Shown here in pieces: positions 1-7,566 of a stretch of DNA of 23,353 bases. Location of the stretch: positions 1 to 23,353 of the forward strand of contig CAZIJP010000030.1 in NCBI GenBank assembly GCA_964539615.1. The letters run 5' to 3'. A program made the position numbers and the translations under genes. Source of the DNA: CAYRFE01 sp964539615. Lineage in GTDB: Bacteria; Macinerneyibacteriota; Macinerneyibacteria; Macinerneyibacteriales; CAYRFE01. Each line of letters starts with the position of its first letter. Within the stretch, counting starts at the first letter, position 1. The notes under the pieces are model-generated. The model was given only the letters and a program-made list of their open reading frames with translations. It had not been told where the DNA came from and made no database searches.

Positions 1-63
1 ATATCTGTTTTTATACTTTTTTCTTAAAATCTCGGCACATCGAAAATTGCTCATTGTTAAAAT

Positions 64-330
64 TTGTTTGTTAATTTTTTGAAAATATGTTACAAATATC
101 TAATGAGGGAGCATCTCCCCGATAAGTGTTTGTCAATTCCGTTACATAATTTTTATCCATTGGTATTCTCTAAAAAAAATAACAGGCTATATGAAATACA
201 GAAAATTTACAATAAATATTATAATGTTGGTAGTAGAATTCAGCATAATGGATACTCTACGGAAGACATATTACAATTCACAACTAAAGAGGTAATTTTA
301 GAATTAAGGGAAACTTTTGAAATGCAGTAG
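64..330 (+). CDS. Short unrecognised ORF, possible remnant of a HEPN/ApeA-like protein
   Basis: This is an 88-codon ORF opening with TTG directly after an in-frame stop. An ATG at 103 is the more natural start and would leave 75 residues. I do not recognise the family with certainty. The second half, with a tyrosine pair, then S-R-I-Q-H-N-G and an amphipathic helix to the end, resembles the C-terminal end of ApeA-like HEPN domains, where an R-x4-H motif sits in the same place. Here the residue aligned with that arginine is a glycine, so ribonuclease activity would be doubtful. There is no clear Shine-Dalgarno sequence. The surrounding DNA is AT-rich and lies beside an AbiE pair and a broken ywbE tail. 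A decayed fragment of a defence gene is plausible, and a spurious ORF is also possible. Confidence 0.3.
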   Translation: MFVNFLKICYKYLMREHLPDKCLSIPLHNFYPLVFSKKNNRLYEIQKIYNKYYNVGSRIQHNGYSTEDILQFTTKEVILELRETFEMQ

Positions 331-433
331 TCATTCTTCTTAGAAATAATTGTTTAAAACCTTATAAGAGATATTTTTTTTGATAAAGAGCAGTAAATTT
401 TGTATCACAACATAAAACAATACCTTGATAATA

Positions 434-511
434 TTAATTCTTGATTATATTCTTCACTTTTCCCACTTTCCCATTTTCGAGTCGTATTTTAATACCGTGC
501 GGGTGTGTGGT
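434..511 (-). pseudogene. ywbE: Broken 3' tail of a second ywbE gene
   Basis: On the minus strand, codons 508 to 434 encode T-H-P-H-G-I-K-I-R-L-E-N-G-K-V-G-K-V-K-N-I-I and then a short end before TAA. This matches the last third of the intact ywbE at 2064-2255, with conservative changes only (V/I, D/N, R/K). The nucleotides differ at about 12 of 57 positions, mostly at third codon positions. The tail therefore diverged under selection before it was cut off. No start codon or N-terminal two-thirds is present, and a T9 run (511-519) abuts the break. It cannot make a functional protein. It lies just beyond the stop of the AbiE toxin gene, so the AbiE pair sits between two ywbE tails in the same direction. 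Confidence 0.8.
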
Positions 512-543
512 TTTTTTTTGAAAATGGTATGAAAAGATGTAGA

Positions 544-1413
544 TTACAAAAATGTTAATTTTTCTTTGGTTATCGTTTTAAAAAAATCAGCGCTCCACAA
601 TTCAAGTGCAATCGGATCATTGATAAACGGGAGTATGTCTTTTTTAGCCTGATTATAATCAATGGTTGAGAAATATTCCTGAAGCATAAGGCGCAGGCTA
701 TCATTGGTAAGTATTTCATGGTCTGCACGATGACTGGTTTGGTTCATACGTGCTTGCAAGTGTTTCATATGAACAGGTACTCCTCGGCTCAAATACCACA
801 CATAGTCATACAGATCGCGGCCTTTTACGCGATTTTTCCAATTACGATAGAGCAACGCATGGATTTTACCGGCAAAAAGGCATGGTTGTGTAAATAATCG
901 TACGGAATACGGAATCGGTATGAGCGTATACTTCACTTCATATTCGGCATCAGGCGGCGGATCGGTATCCACTTCGAGTTTTATTTTTAATATTTCCTGG
1001 GGCGATATATCAAAGGGAGACGGTGTAATCGGTTGAATTTGAAGAATATTGGTCAACGTATTGGTTTTAATAAAAGCAGATTCAATTTGCGTTGTAGATT
1101 GTTTTTCCTTTTGTAAAACTGTTGTTGAAAATCCGTAAGCTGCCAATTCATCTTGAACAGCTTTGCAGTAGGGTCGTAATGAAAATTCGGAATTCGGCGC
1201 TAGTAACGAAAAATCCAAGTCTTCAGAAAATCGATCTAATCCGTAAAAAATCCGCAATGAAGTACCGCCATAAAAAGCTGTGGTTGCAAAGAAACCGACA
1301 CGATATAAACCTAGCAATGCAATTTCCTGTATGATCTCTTTTAACGCATTTTTTTGATTATCTGTCGTTGTAAGATCATATTTTTCGAGCATGGTCTTTA
1401 CCGCAGAATGCAT
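544..1413 (-). CDS. abiEii: AbiEii-type nucleotidyltransferase toxin
   Basis: This 289-residue protein is the toxin half of an AbiE (type IV-like) toxin-antitoxin pair and acts in the cytoplasm. Residues 49-54 (GGTSLR) and 65-68 (DLDF) form the glycine-rich loop and metal-binding acidic pair of the nucleotidyltransferase fold. A second family motif, K-G-R-D-L-Y-D, lies at 197-203. Length and motif order suit the AbiEii/AbiGii family, whose members add nucleotides to cellular RNA or otherwise block growth until phage replication is curtailed. The start follows the upstream gene's stop by 4 nt, with an AAGGATG ribosome site inside that gene, so translation is probably coupled. All visible motifs are intact, so the gene looks functional. 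The exact RNA target cannot be read from the sequence. Confidence 0.9.
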   Translation of the reverse strand: MHSAVKTMLEKYDLTTTDNQKNALKEIIQEIALLGLYRVGFFATTAFYGGTSLRIFYGLDRFSEDLDFSLLAPNSEFSLRPYCKAVQDELAAYGFSTTVLQKEKQSTTQIESAFIKTNTLTNILQIQPITPSPFDISPQEILKIKLEVDTDPPPDAEYEVKYTLIPIPYSVRLFTQPCLFAGKIHALLYRNWKNRVKGRDLYDYVWYLSRGVPVHMKHLQARMNQTSHRADHEILTNDSLRLMLQEYFSTIDYNQAKKDILPFINDPIALELWSADFFKTITKEKLTFL

Positions 1414-1417
1414 TTCG

Positions 1418-2014
1418 TCACATCCTTGTCATATAATCTGCAAATTGTTGTATTGTCTTAGTGCTATAGAATGGTGCAAGGAATGAAATCATGTTTTTAT
1501 CAATATGCCGTAACTCTGCCTCATCAATGCGCATGTTGTTAAAAAGAAAATCTGTCAATTCGTTTGTGTTTGAAAATGTGAATTTAGAAAGTGTATCGCA
1601 TAACGCCTTTTCTCGTGTTGCAATGAGAAATGGGTGGTTATTTTCAGTGATGAGTTGCACTTCATATGCATAGGCTTGTGCGGAAACGCAACGGTAATGA
1701 AAATTACCAACAGGCGTATAAAAAATACGCGACTTATTCTTTCGATATGTGGCAGAAGTAATGATTGATACGCGTTCGGGAATAAAATTATAAAAGGATA
1801 ATGCGTATTCATAAGAAATATACGAAGGTCCGTAAATCATATTTGCAAGCGTTTTGAGCGAATAGGATTCAGACTTACCGGAGATATAAAGCCCTCTGCG
1901 AATCCGTATAACTTCGCCTGATTGAATCATGGTTGTTAACTTTGCATCGGGTGATGCGTAGTCTTTCAAAGAGTCCATGATTGTCATGTGATTACTGTAA
2001 TTAGATCTGTGCAT
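1418..2014 (-). CDS. abiEi: AbiEi-type antitoxin and autorepressor
   Basis: This 198-residue partner of the downstream toxin has the AbiEi layout. An N-terminal winged-helix region (about residues 10-45) ends in the family signature R-I-R-R-G-L-Y. A longer C-terminal domain contains P-S-Y-I-S-Y-E-Y-A-L and T-R-E-K-A-L-C-D, both typical of the family. In studied AbiE systems this protein neutralises the toxin without forming a stable complex and represses its own operon by binding inverted repeats. Here a strong promoter (TTGACA, 17-nt spacer, TATATT) lies 25-50 nt upstream, with a perfect 6-bp inverted repeat over the -10 box. The ATG follows a GGGAG ribosome site. The gene is 4 nt from the toxin gene and certainly cotranscribed with it. 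Confidence 0.85.
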   Translation of the reverse strand: MHRSNYSNHMTIMDSLKDYASPDAKLTTMIQSGEVIRIRRGLYISGKSESYSLKTLANMIYGPSYISYEYALSFYNFIPERVSIITSATYRKNKSRIFYTPVGNFHYRCVSAQAYAYEVQLITENNHPFLIATREKALCDTLSKFTFSNTNELTDFLFNNMRIDEAELRHIDKNMISFLAPFYSTKTIQQFADYMTRM

Positions 2015-2030
2015 ATCATTATATCTCCCG

Positions 2031-2053
2031 TAACTACGAATATATCATAGTTA
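2031..2053. repeat. Inverted repeat, candidate AbiEi operator
   Basis: TAACTA (2031-2036) and TAGTTA (2048-2053) are perfect inverted arms separated by 11 nt. They span the -10 box of the abiE promoter and the predicted transcription start. AbiEi proteins are known to bind inverted repeats in their own promoters, so this is the natural candidate operator. The arms are short and could arise by chance in AT-rich DNA. Confidence 0.45.
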
Positions 2054-2067
2054 TCGGAGAATGTCAA
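2039..2067 (-). promoter_or_regulatory. Promoter of the abiE operon
   Basis: On the minus strand a consensus -35 box TTGACA (2067-2062) is followed after 17 nt by TATATT (2044-2039). The predicted start near 2032 leaves a leader of about 18 nt containing the GGGAG ribosome site (2030-2026) and then the ATG at 2014. The -35 box overlaps the TGA stop of ywbE, so the toxin-antitoxin pair is transcribed independently although it follows ywbE in the same direction. Confidence 0.75.
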
Positions 2068-2255
2068 ATAATGTTTTTCACTCTTCCCACTTTACCGTCT
2101 TCAAGCCGAACTTTGATGCCGTGTGGATGTGTGGGAGAATTCGTGAGAATATCTTTTACCATGCCTTTGGTAAGTTTGCCGCTGATCTGATTTTGCTTTT
2201 CCACGATCTCGACGATGATGCCGGGTTTGATATCTGCGCGTTTGGTGCCGTCCAT
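2064..2255 (-). CDS. ywbE: YwbE family small protein (DUF2196)
   Basis: This small protein of 63 residues begins M-D-G-T-K-R and matches Bacillus YwbE almost end to end, including K-P-G, V-K-D-I-L-T-N and the strongly conserved T-H-P-H-G-I-K-V-R-L. Its function is unknown; the basic, beta-rich sequence suggests a compact nucleic-acid-binding or similar fold, which is inference. The start at 2255 is chosen because it matches the family N-terminus and follows a purine-rich AAGAGA. An upstream in-frame ATG at 2285 would add ten lysine-rich residues not seen in relatives. A diverged copy of its last third is stranded at 434-511, beyond the AbiE pair. It may be read from the yehS transcript. Confidence 0.85.
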   Translation of the reverse strand: MDGTKRADIKPGIIVEIVEKQNQISGKLTKGMVKDILTNSPTHPHGIKVRLEDGKVGRVKNII

Positions 2256-2344
2256 GTTTTCTCTTTTCTTTTTATGTTCTAACAATTTTCTGATAGTATC
2301 CGTGAATATACATTACATTTTTTGCATGAGACGAAATCTATTTT

Positions 2345-2821
2345 TTATTGTTCGCGATGCTTATAATTCAAACCGGAAATGAATGACCGCAAAAACTGAT
2401 CGCCGCACTGTTTATAATTATCCTGGCCTTTTTTTCTGAACAGGGCATTGATCTCCGATTTTGATACGGTGACCTTCGCATTGTTCATGATCTCTATGAT
2501 ATCTATGTCTTTCAGGGCAAGTGCAATGCGCAGAGCTTTCAGGATGTCGTTGTTGCTTAAATGCGGAAGACGGGTATCGGTGGATGTTTTTGTTTCCGTC
2601 GTGTCCTTTGCTCCGCGGCGTTTGATTATAAAACCGTTGAGAAAAGCGTGCATCTCGGCGTTACTGCATTCGATGAACCCGGGTTCTTCGTCCTTTTTAA
2701 GCATGCAGTCGATACGTTCCTGAAATATCGGCATTTTACCGAGTGCAAATATTTCCAGTAAAACCGCATCGGTTATGTTGAGAGCATAACGCAGGCGTCT
2801 GAGGATATCGCTGTAGATCAT
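2345..2821 (-). CDS. yehS: YehS family protein (DUF1456)
   Basis: This 158-residue protein has the typical YehS length and duplicated layout. Two related helical units start at about residues 2 (M-I-Y-S-D-I-L-R-R-L-R-Y-A-L) and 88 (L-S-N-N-D-I-L-K-A-L-R-I-A-L). Each ends in a helix with a similar F-L pattern (A-F-L-N-G-F-I-I and F-L-R-S-F-I-S-G-L). The family is widespread and soluble, and its function is unknown. A strong AAGGAGA ribosome site precedes the ATG. Only 27 nt separate it from the end of the MFS gene, so it is likely the distal part of the same transcript. It sits directly before ywbE, another conserved small gene of unknown function. Confidence 0.88.
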   Translation of the reverse strand: MIYSDILRRLRYALNITDAVLLEIFALGKMPIFQERIDCMLKKDEEPGFIECSNAEMHAFLNGFIIKRRGAKDTTETKTSTDTRLPHLSNNDILKALRIALALKDIDIIEIMNNAKVTVSKSEINALFRKKGQDNYKQCGDQFLRSFISGLNYKHREQ

Positions 2822-2848
2822 TTCAATCTCCTTCTATAATCGGTATAT

Positions 2849-4048
2849 TCATTCATGTGAGCCTTGTATTTCACGGATCGTTCTGTTGGTATTAAGCGCG
2901 GCAAAGAGACCCAACACAGCGACGATCGAGGCTGCCATAAATACCGACTGATATCCGAACTGATGCCACAATAACCCTCCCGCAACCGGTACTGTCATCG
3001 ATACGATATGGTCCATCGTAATGCCCATCGAAAGAGTTGCCGGAATATCCCGTTTATCCTTGGATATCTTGCTGAGGTAGGTCGTACGTGCTATGCGTGT
3101 GGCAAACATAAGATTATCGATGATAAAAAGGGTATAAAGAACATAGACATCAACAGAGAAAATATATCCGGCACATACAATGAGGAGAATAATCGAGTCG
3201 GCGATGAACAATTTTTGTTCGCCGAATTTATCCACAAAATAACCGAATACCTGCCTGAAGATAACGCCAGCCAACGATGCGATCATAATGAGTATCGCGA
3301 TGGTTGCAGGTTTAGTATGATAGACCGTTATGAGCACCCATGGCCCGAAGGTCAGGAATAATTGTTTGCGCGCGCCGAATAGAATATTTAAAATATAATA
3401 AAGAGTGTATTTTTTCTTCAATACGAATTTTTTCTTATCGGGGATCTTGTCGGTATCATTGTGAATGCGCGAAAACGTGAAGGCAGCTATAAGACCTATG
3501 ATACCCGCAACTGCGTACAATATCTGATACATTTCCTTACCTGAAAATGTTTGCGCAATGATCCATACAAGTCCGGCACCGGCTATTGCCGAAAGATTGC
3601 GTGCACCGCTTATTTGACCGAGCCGTGCTCCTTGTTTTCCTGCATGAGCCAAGTGTAATCCTATGGCGCTTTCGACTGGCATGAACAGATGATCGCCGAG
3701 GCTCCAGAGTATCATCCAAGCGGTCATGATCCCGATAGTGGGCGATAAAAAACCCAAACCGATCACGCCTATAGCTGAAATAATTCCTACAAGTATCGCC
3801 CAGGTCCGCATAAGCCATATTGATAGAATGCCGGTGACCACGATGAGAAGCGCACCGGGAAGTTCGCGGGGAAATTCCAAAAAACCGCGTTCTGTTTCTC
3901 CTAGTTTGAATATGTCGTTCAGATAATTATTAAAGGTTGTTGTGAGAATACCGCTGTTGATGCCGAGAAGTAAAATACCGATGAGAAAAATACGTAAGTT
4001 GATGTCTGACGCGTACCATTTATTTTGCTGTTTTCGTAGAAATTCCAT
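2849..4048 (-). CDS. Major facilitator superfamily transporter
   Basis: This polytopic inner-membrane protein of about 399 residues has roughly twelve hydrophobic segments in two halves, split by a basic cytoplasmic loop near residues 190-215 (H-N-D-T-D-K-I-P-D-K-K-K). The layout and a repeated short R-containing loop in the second half (F-V-D-K-F-G-E-Q-K) fit the major facilitator superfamily, which moves small solutes by ion coupling. Nothing visible identifies the substrate. I start it at M-E-F-L-R-K-Q because the preceding gene ends only 4 nt away and the longer reading adds a basic, non-conserved stretch. It sits between the DUF3108-like gene and yehS and is probably cotranscribed with both. 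Confidence 0.88.
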   Translation of the reverse strand: MEFLRKQQNKWYASDINLRIFLIGILLLGINSGILTTTFNNYLNDIFKLGETERGFLEFPRELPGALLIVVTGILSIWLMRTWAILVGIISAIGVIGLGFLSPTIGIMTAWMILWSLGDHLFMPVESAIGLHLAHAGKQGARLGQISGARNLSAIAGAGLVWIIAQTFSGKEMYQILYAVAGIIGLIAAFTFSRIHNDTDKIPDKKKFVLKKKYTLYYILNILFGARKQLFLTFGPWVLITVYHTKPATIAILIMIASLAGVIFRQVFGYFVDKFGEQKLFIADSIILLIVCAGYIFSVDVYVLYTLFIIDNLMFATRIARTTYLSKISKDKRDIPATLSMGITMDHIVSMTVPVAGGLLWHQFGYQSVFMAASIVAVLGLFAALNTNRTIREIQGSHE

Positions 4049-4052
4049 TACC

Positions 4053-4818
4053 TTAATCCTTTTCCTGTTTGATATCTTTGAGAGTGATTGACACTTCCGG
4101 CGAAGCAGAAATGAGGCGAGCTTCATACATGAACGGTTCCGTTTCGTCCACAATACATTGTAATTTTCCCGAGTTCCAAAACAATTCCTTATCTAAAATA
4201 TCATCATACCGTTTTTTCAAAACTTCATGGGAATCAGTCGATTTGAATGTCAACATATAAACACGGGTTTTTTTTTACCGCATGATGAAAGGTATAATCA
4301 ATCGGATCTGCAGGCGTAATGGTCACAAGCCAACTGGTATTGCATGATACGGCGCTGACGGTGATCGTGGCTGCAGGTTTAACAAACGATAACATTCTAA
4401 ATATTGAAAAAAGCGTGTGCGGCGGTGAAATCGTTTCTGTGAATACAGAATCCTCATTTAAAAAGCCGGGGGGGGATGCCGAGAACAAATTTTCGAAATG
4501 TTTACCGTTGATGAGCTTGTCCTGTTTGAGCGGCTCATTTGTTTCAAGCGATATCTCGGTCGTGTAAGTGTTGTCAACGGAATAGAGTAATGAAGCTAAC
4601 GACTTCGATCGTGCATTGACGGATAGTGTTATTGTATTGTCCTTAATGGATTCTTTGAGTATACAGTTGGCAAAACCAATGCCGAAAGCGCGAATTGAGT
4701 AATGATATGCCGTTGTCTCAAGGGCGGTAGTTTTGTAAAAGGAAACTAGTAATAACAAACAGACGAGCAACAACGACGTAATTATTTTTTTGAAGGGTTT
4801 TGGGGCAGAACTTTTCAT
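4053..4818 (-). pseudogene. DUF3108-like exported protein interrupted at an A9 run
   Basis: Two overlapping frames make one gene. The first (4818-4234) encodes a signal peptide (hydrophobic residues 13-32) and the start of a DUF3108-like domain, with Y-H-Y-S-I-R-A-F-G-I-G-F-A and S-L-A-S-L-L-Y-S-V-D. It then runs into unrelated residues and a stop. The second frame (4256-4053) continues naturally with T-R-V-Y-M-L-T-F and ends K-Q-E-K-D. They join at nine adenines on the coding strand (plus T9 at 4268-4276). Eight adenines would give V-K-K-T-R-V-Y-M and an intact protein of about 254 residues, normal for the family. A C8 run also lies in the gene (4468-4475). It may be a sequencing error, slippage-regulated, or a true pseudogene. 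DUF3108 proteins are periplasmic and of unknown function. Confidence 0.6.
4268..4276. repeat. Homopolymer run at the frameshift point
   Basis: There are nine T on the plus strand (nine A in the coding direction) exactly where the DUF3108-like gene changes frame. Runs of this length are prone to replication slippage and to transcriptional slippage by RNA polymerase, and they are a common site of assembly error. Confidence 0.8.
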
Positions 4819-4899
4819 GTATACCGATCTTTTTTATCACGCTATCAATTGGCAGGGCGTGATAATCGTGAGGGATTTATTTCGTCTGCCTAATTTATA

Positions 4900-7419
4900 T
4901 CACAGCTTGATTTTATTTTCAAGGTCAATCATTATGGAAAATGCCTCTGCCGTGGATAATGGCCTTTCGGAAATGATCTTTGAAAAGAATGGCGGATCAT
5001 TTGGAGACAATTGCCTGCTCAGTAATGAAAGATCGGTCAGATCGGTATCGATGACCGTTTTCGGCAGCATAAACGAATATCCGTTTTCTTTTATCGTTGT
5101 TTCAATAGGAACATATTTTCTGGGTGCTGAACGCAGCAAAATAGCATATTGTTCCGTCATATCACTTGCCTGTACGGTTTGCTGTTTTATAATCTTGAAG
5201 AGTTTTATCTTTTTCCCGCAATGGTCGGTGAGAAAGTGAAGATAACGGTACATTTCATAGATCTCCTGATCCTTTCTGTATGTTTTTGAAACGAGCGAAC
5301 GATTCTCGTCGATCAAAAATAAAACACCTGATCCCGCCGACTCGGTAAGATATATACATACCTCACCGTTGGGGGTGTTGCCGTATATACAATAAACAAG
5401 TGCCAATGCAGGATTGCTTTTGTCAACGGAGATCGTTTTACTGATAGCCTTTTCGAAAGAACCCAATTCGGAAATCACCTCGCCGACAGAAGCATATTTG
5501 CTGACAGTCAGTTTCTTGTTTTTCAGCACAAATAAATACAAAACACCTTTATATTCGGTAAGCCATACGGCGAGTTTATCCGAAGATCCGAATAACATGC
5601 GGATCGGTTCAAGCATCACATTGATGTTGTGCGTAATCTCCGGTTTTTCATGGTAAGAATCAAGAAAACAGATAGTGATGTCGCTTGTATCACAAAGATC
5701 AGGCATAATTTGCTCAAGCAGCATTTTTACGGGGTTTTGATAATCAGAAAGTTCTATAAGCTCCCCCCAACTATTAACTACGAGCGCTTGGGCATCATGC
5801 AGCACATTGCCTTCATTGTTGAAAAAATTTACAAATACGAACAAGGATACGATGACCGGAGAAGTAAGAAATGCTTCAGAGCGTGAGTGAGGCAGTGAAA
5901 GTAAAAAACGTTGAATTTTTTCGTAGATGAATTCAAATGTTTTTTTATTCAAACGTCCGGTCGGTGAATTGATACGTAATTGTATATGCTGTATCTCAAA
6001 ATTATTTTTTATCATCCATCCTGCAACAGCTACTATAGATTCCGTTGAAAAAAGCAGATTGTTTTCCAATACGGTATTTTTATAAAGATTATATCCCTTT
6101 TTCAATTCATTGATGATAAATATTTTTTCATTCGGCTGAACGGGCAGGATCGAATAGCTCATGATCTTACGCGGTTTTTTTAACAGGTTCGACGCCAATT
6201 TCCTGCTGATGATCGTAAGATCTTCATCTGAGATCTGTTTCTTAAAAGTCTGAAGGTTTTCCCGTATGGTCTGATAGATCATGAAAATAAACGATATCGC
6301 CTGTTTATTAAGAATGAGGTAGTCGTTGATCGTCCAAGAGGTAAAATCATCAAGTTTTTTTATAAACGCCTGAGAAAACGGCATCGGGTCGAAAATTTCT
6401 TTGATCAATTCTTTTGTTCTATATTGTTTATTGATGCTGAGATAAACGGCGATACAGGTAAGGTAATGATGTTTATACTTTGTTAATGTTTTTATCGTGT
6501 CATCCATCATCAGATCTTCAAGGCTACTGATCGGCGGGACGTTCTTTGACGAAAGTTCATGATAGTAGCGAAGAATGTTCTTATAAAGATATAGGTAAGG
6601 ATCAACATAGGCATTCACGGTCTCACTGCGGGTTTTGATCTCAACAGCCGGAAAAGAAAGCGTTGTTTTATTCGATAAGAGATATTGGATCAAGGAAAGT
6701 TTTACTATTGATTTCATGGGTGATGATGTGCCTTTTAATATCTGCCAAATTGCTGCGCCATAGATCTCGTCGGTGGAGAAATCATTAAGCGAACCCAAGT
6801 CGATCAATTGGTCCTGCAGGAGATTCAGTTCGGGCCCGTTTATAAACCACGCGGGGATCTTTCCTGCAAAAAAAGTGGCTGTGCGGTAAAATTCGTCTTT
6901 CAATAATACCGCCAGCGATGATCCTGCGGATTCGTTGTCGACAGAACCGAATTTGTTGTGATAGATCTCGTCGCGTGTCATTATAAAAAAATGTATCTCA
7001 AGTTCGAATCGTGTCTTATAAACATTTTCAATGACCGTGCATTTTTTTTGAAGCGCAGGTCGGTCGGTGTTATCTCGAACAATGAGCCAGTAATCGATAT
7101 CGGACCCTTCCTTGAATGCTATCGTACCGAAGCTACCCATTGCCAGCAGCGATTCAATACAGATGACATCCTGGCGGTGGGTTTTATTACTGATGTGCAA
7201 TCCCCAAAATCGGTTGAATTCATCGATAACATCCTGTTCCGGTGAATAGTCAAAAATTCCGTGGGGACTTTCTTCATGAAGGCCGAGCGCAAGGGAAGAA
7301 ATGCCATAATGGAAAAGCAATGGGATGCTTTTTATGGCTTCGCGTTTGAAAAAGGGCAAAAAGTGAAAAGAATGATTAATTTTCGATTCAGTTATTGCTT
7401 TAAACAGTGATAAATCCAT
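4900..7419 (-). CDS. cyaA: Class I adenylate cyclase
   Basis: This 839-residue cytoplasmic enzyme is predicted to convert ATP to cyclic AMP. The N-terminal half has the nucleotidyltransferase-type catalytic signature of class I cyclases: G-S-F-G-T at 95-99, then S-D-I-D-Y-W at 106-111, giving the metal-binding pair D107 and D109. Length is close to E. coli CyaA (848), and the long C-terminal part would correspond to its regulatory region. Class I enzymes are best known from Gammaproteobacteria, so this is a divergent member, and loss of cyclase activity cannot be excluded. No cAMP receptor or phosphotransferase gene lies in the window. There is no Shine-Dalgarno sequence. A TATACT box ends 7 nt before the ATG, which suggests a leaderless transcript. 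The gene leads a possible run through DUF3108, MFS and yehS. Confidence 0.82.
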   Translation of the reverse strand: MDLSLFKAITESKINHSFHFLPFFKREAIKSIPLLFHYGISSLALGLHEESPHGIFDYSPEQDVIDEFNRFWGLHISNKTHRQDVICIESLLAMGSFGTIAFKEGSDIDYWLIVRDNTDRPALQKKCTVIENVYKTRFELEIHFFIMTRDEIYHNKFGSVDNESAGSSLAVLLKDEFYRTATFFAGKIPAWFINGPELNLLQDQLIDLGSLNDFSTDEIYGAAIWQILKGTSSPMKSIVKLSLIQYLLSNKTTLSFPAVEIKTRSETVNAYVDPYLYLYKNILRYYHELSSKNVPPISSLEDLMMDDTIKTLTKYKHHYLTCIAVYLSINKQYRTKELIKEIFDPMPFSQAFIKKLDDFTSWTINDYLILNKQAISFIFMIYQTIRENLQTFKKQISDEDLTIISRKLASNLLKKPRKIMSYSILPVQPNEKIFIINELKKGYNLYKNTVLENNLLFSTESIVAVAGWMIKNNFEIQHIQLRINSPTGRLNKKTFEFIYEKIQRFLLSLPHSRSEAFLTSPVIVSLFVFVNFFNNEGNVLHDAQALVVNSWGELIELSDYQNPVKMLLEQIMPDLCDTSDITICFLDSYHEKPEITHNINVMLEPIRMLFGSSDKLAVWLTEYKGVLYLFVLKNKKLTVSKYASVGEVISELGSFEKAISKTISVDKSNPALALVYCIYGNTPNGEVCIYLTESAGSGVLFLIDENRSLVSKTYRKDQEIYEMYRYLHFLTDHCGKKIKLFKIIKQQTVQASDMTEQYAILLRSAPRKYVPIETTIKENGYSFMLPKTVIDTDLTDLSLLSRQLSPNDPPFFSKIISERPLSTAEAFSIMIDLENKIKL

Positions 7420-7426
7420 ATCGTTT

Positions 7427-7455
7427 AGTATAAGATAAAGTAATCAAAATAACAA
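7427..7455 (-). promoter_or_regulatory. Promoter of the adenylate cyclase gene, probably leaderless
   Basis: On the minus strand TTGTTA (7455-7450), a 17-nt spacer and TATACT (7432-7427) end 7 nt before the ATG at 7419. The predicted transcription start falls at or within a base or two of the start codon, and no ribosome site is present. Confidence 0.55.
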
Positions 7456-7511
7456 GATAAAAAATATCATTGCCGATAGTCGGCTTTGATGCTGATACGG
7501 GGTAATTTCGC

Positions 7512-7539
7512 TTGACTAATGATATTGATGTCATATAAT
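7512..7539 (+). promoter_or_regulatory. Promoter of the sppA operon
   Basis: TTGACT (7512-7517), a 16-nt spacer and a perfect TATAAT (7534-7539) precede the first gene of the plus-strand operon. The predicted start near 7546 lies downstream of two possible early ATG codons (7519 region), which rules those out as starts. It is divergent from the cyaA promoter 57 nt away. Confidence 0.78.
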
Positions 7540-7566
7540 TGGGTACAGTATTTTCAGGAGGTAATG

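Noticed and set aside
3008..3361. 117-codon plus-strand frame
   Set aside because: It lies wholly inside the MFS gene on the other strand, has no ribosome site and reads as low-quality antisense translation.
4790..5239. 149-codon plus-strand frame
   Set aside because: It is antisense to the end of the cyclase gene and the start of the DUF3108-like gene; no family resemblance and no promoter.
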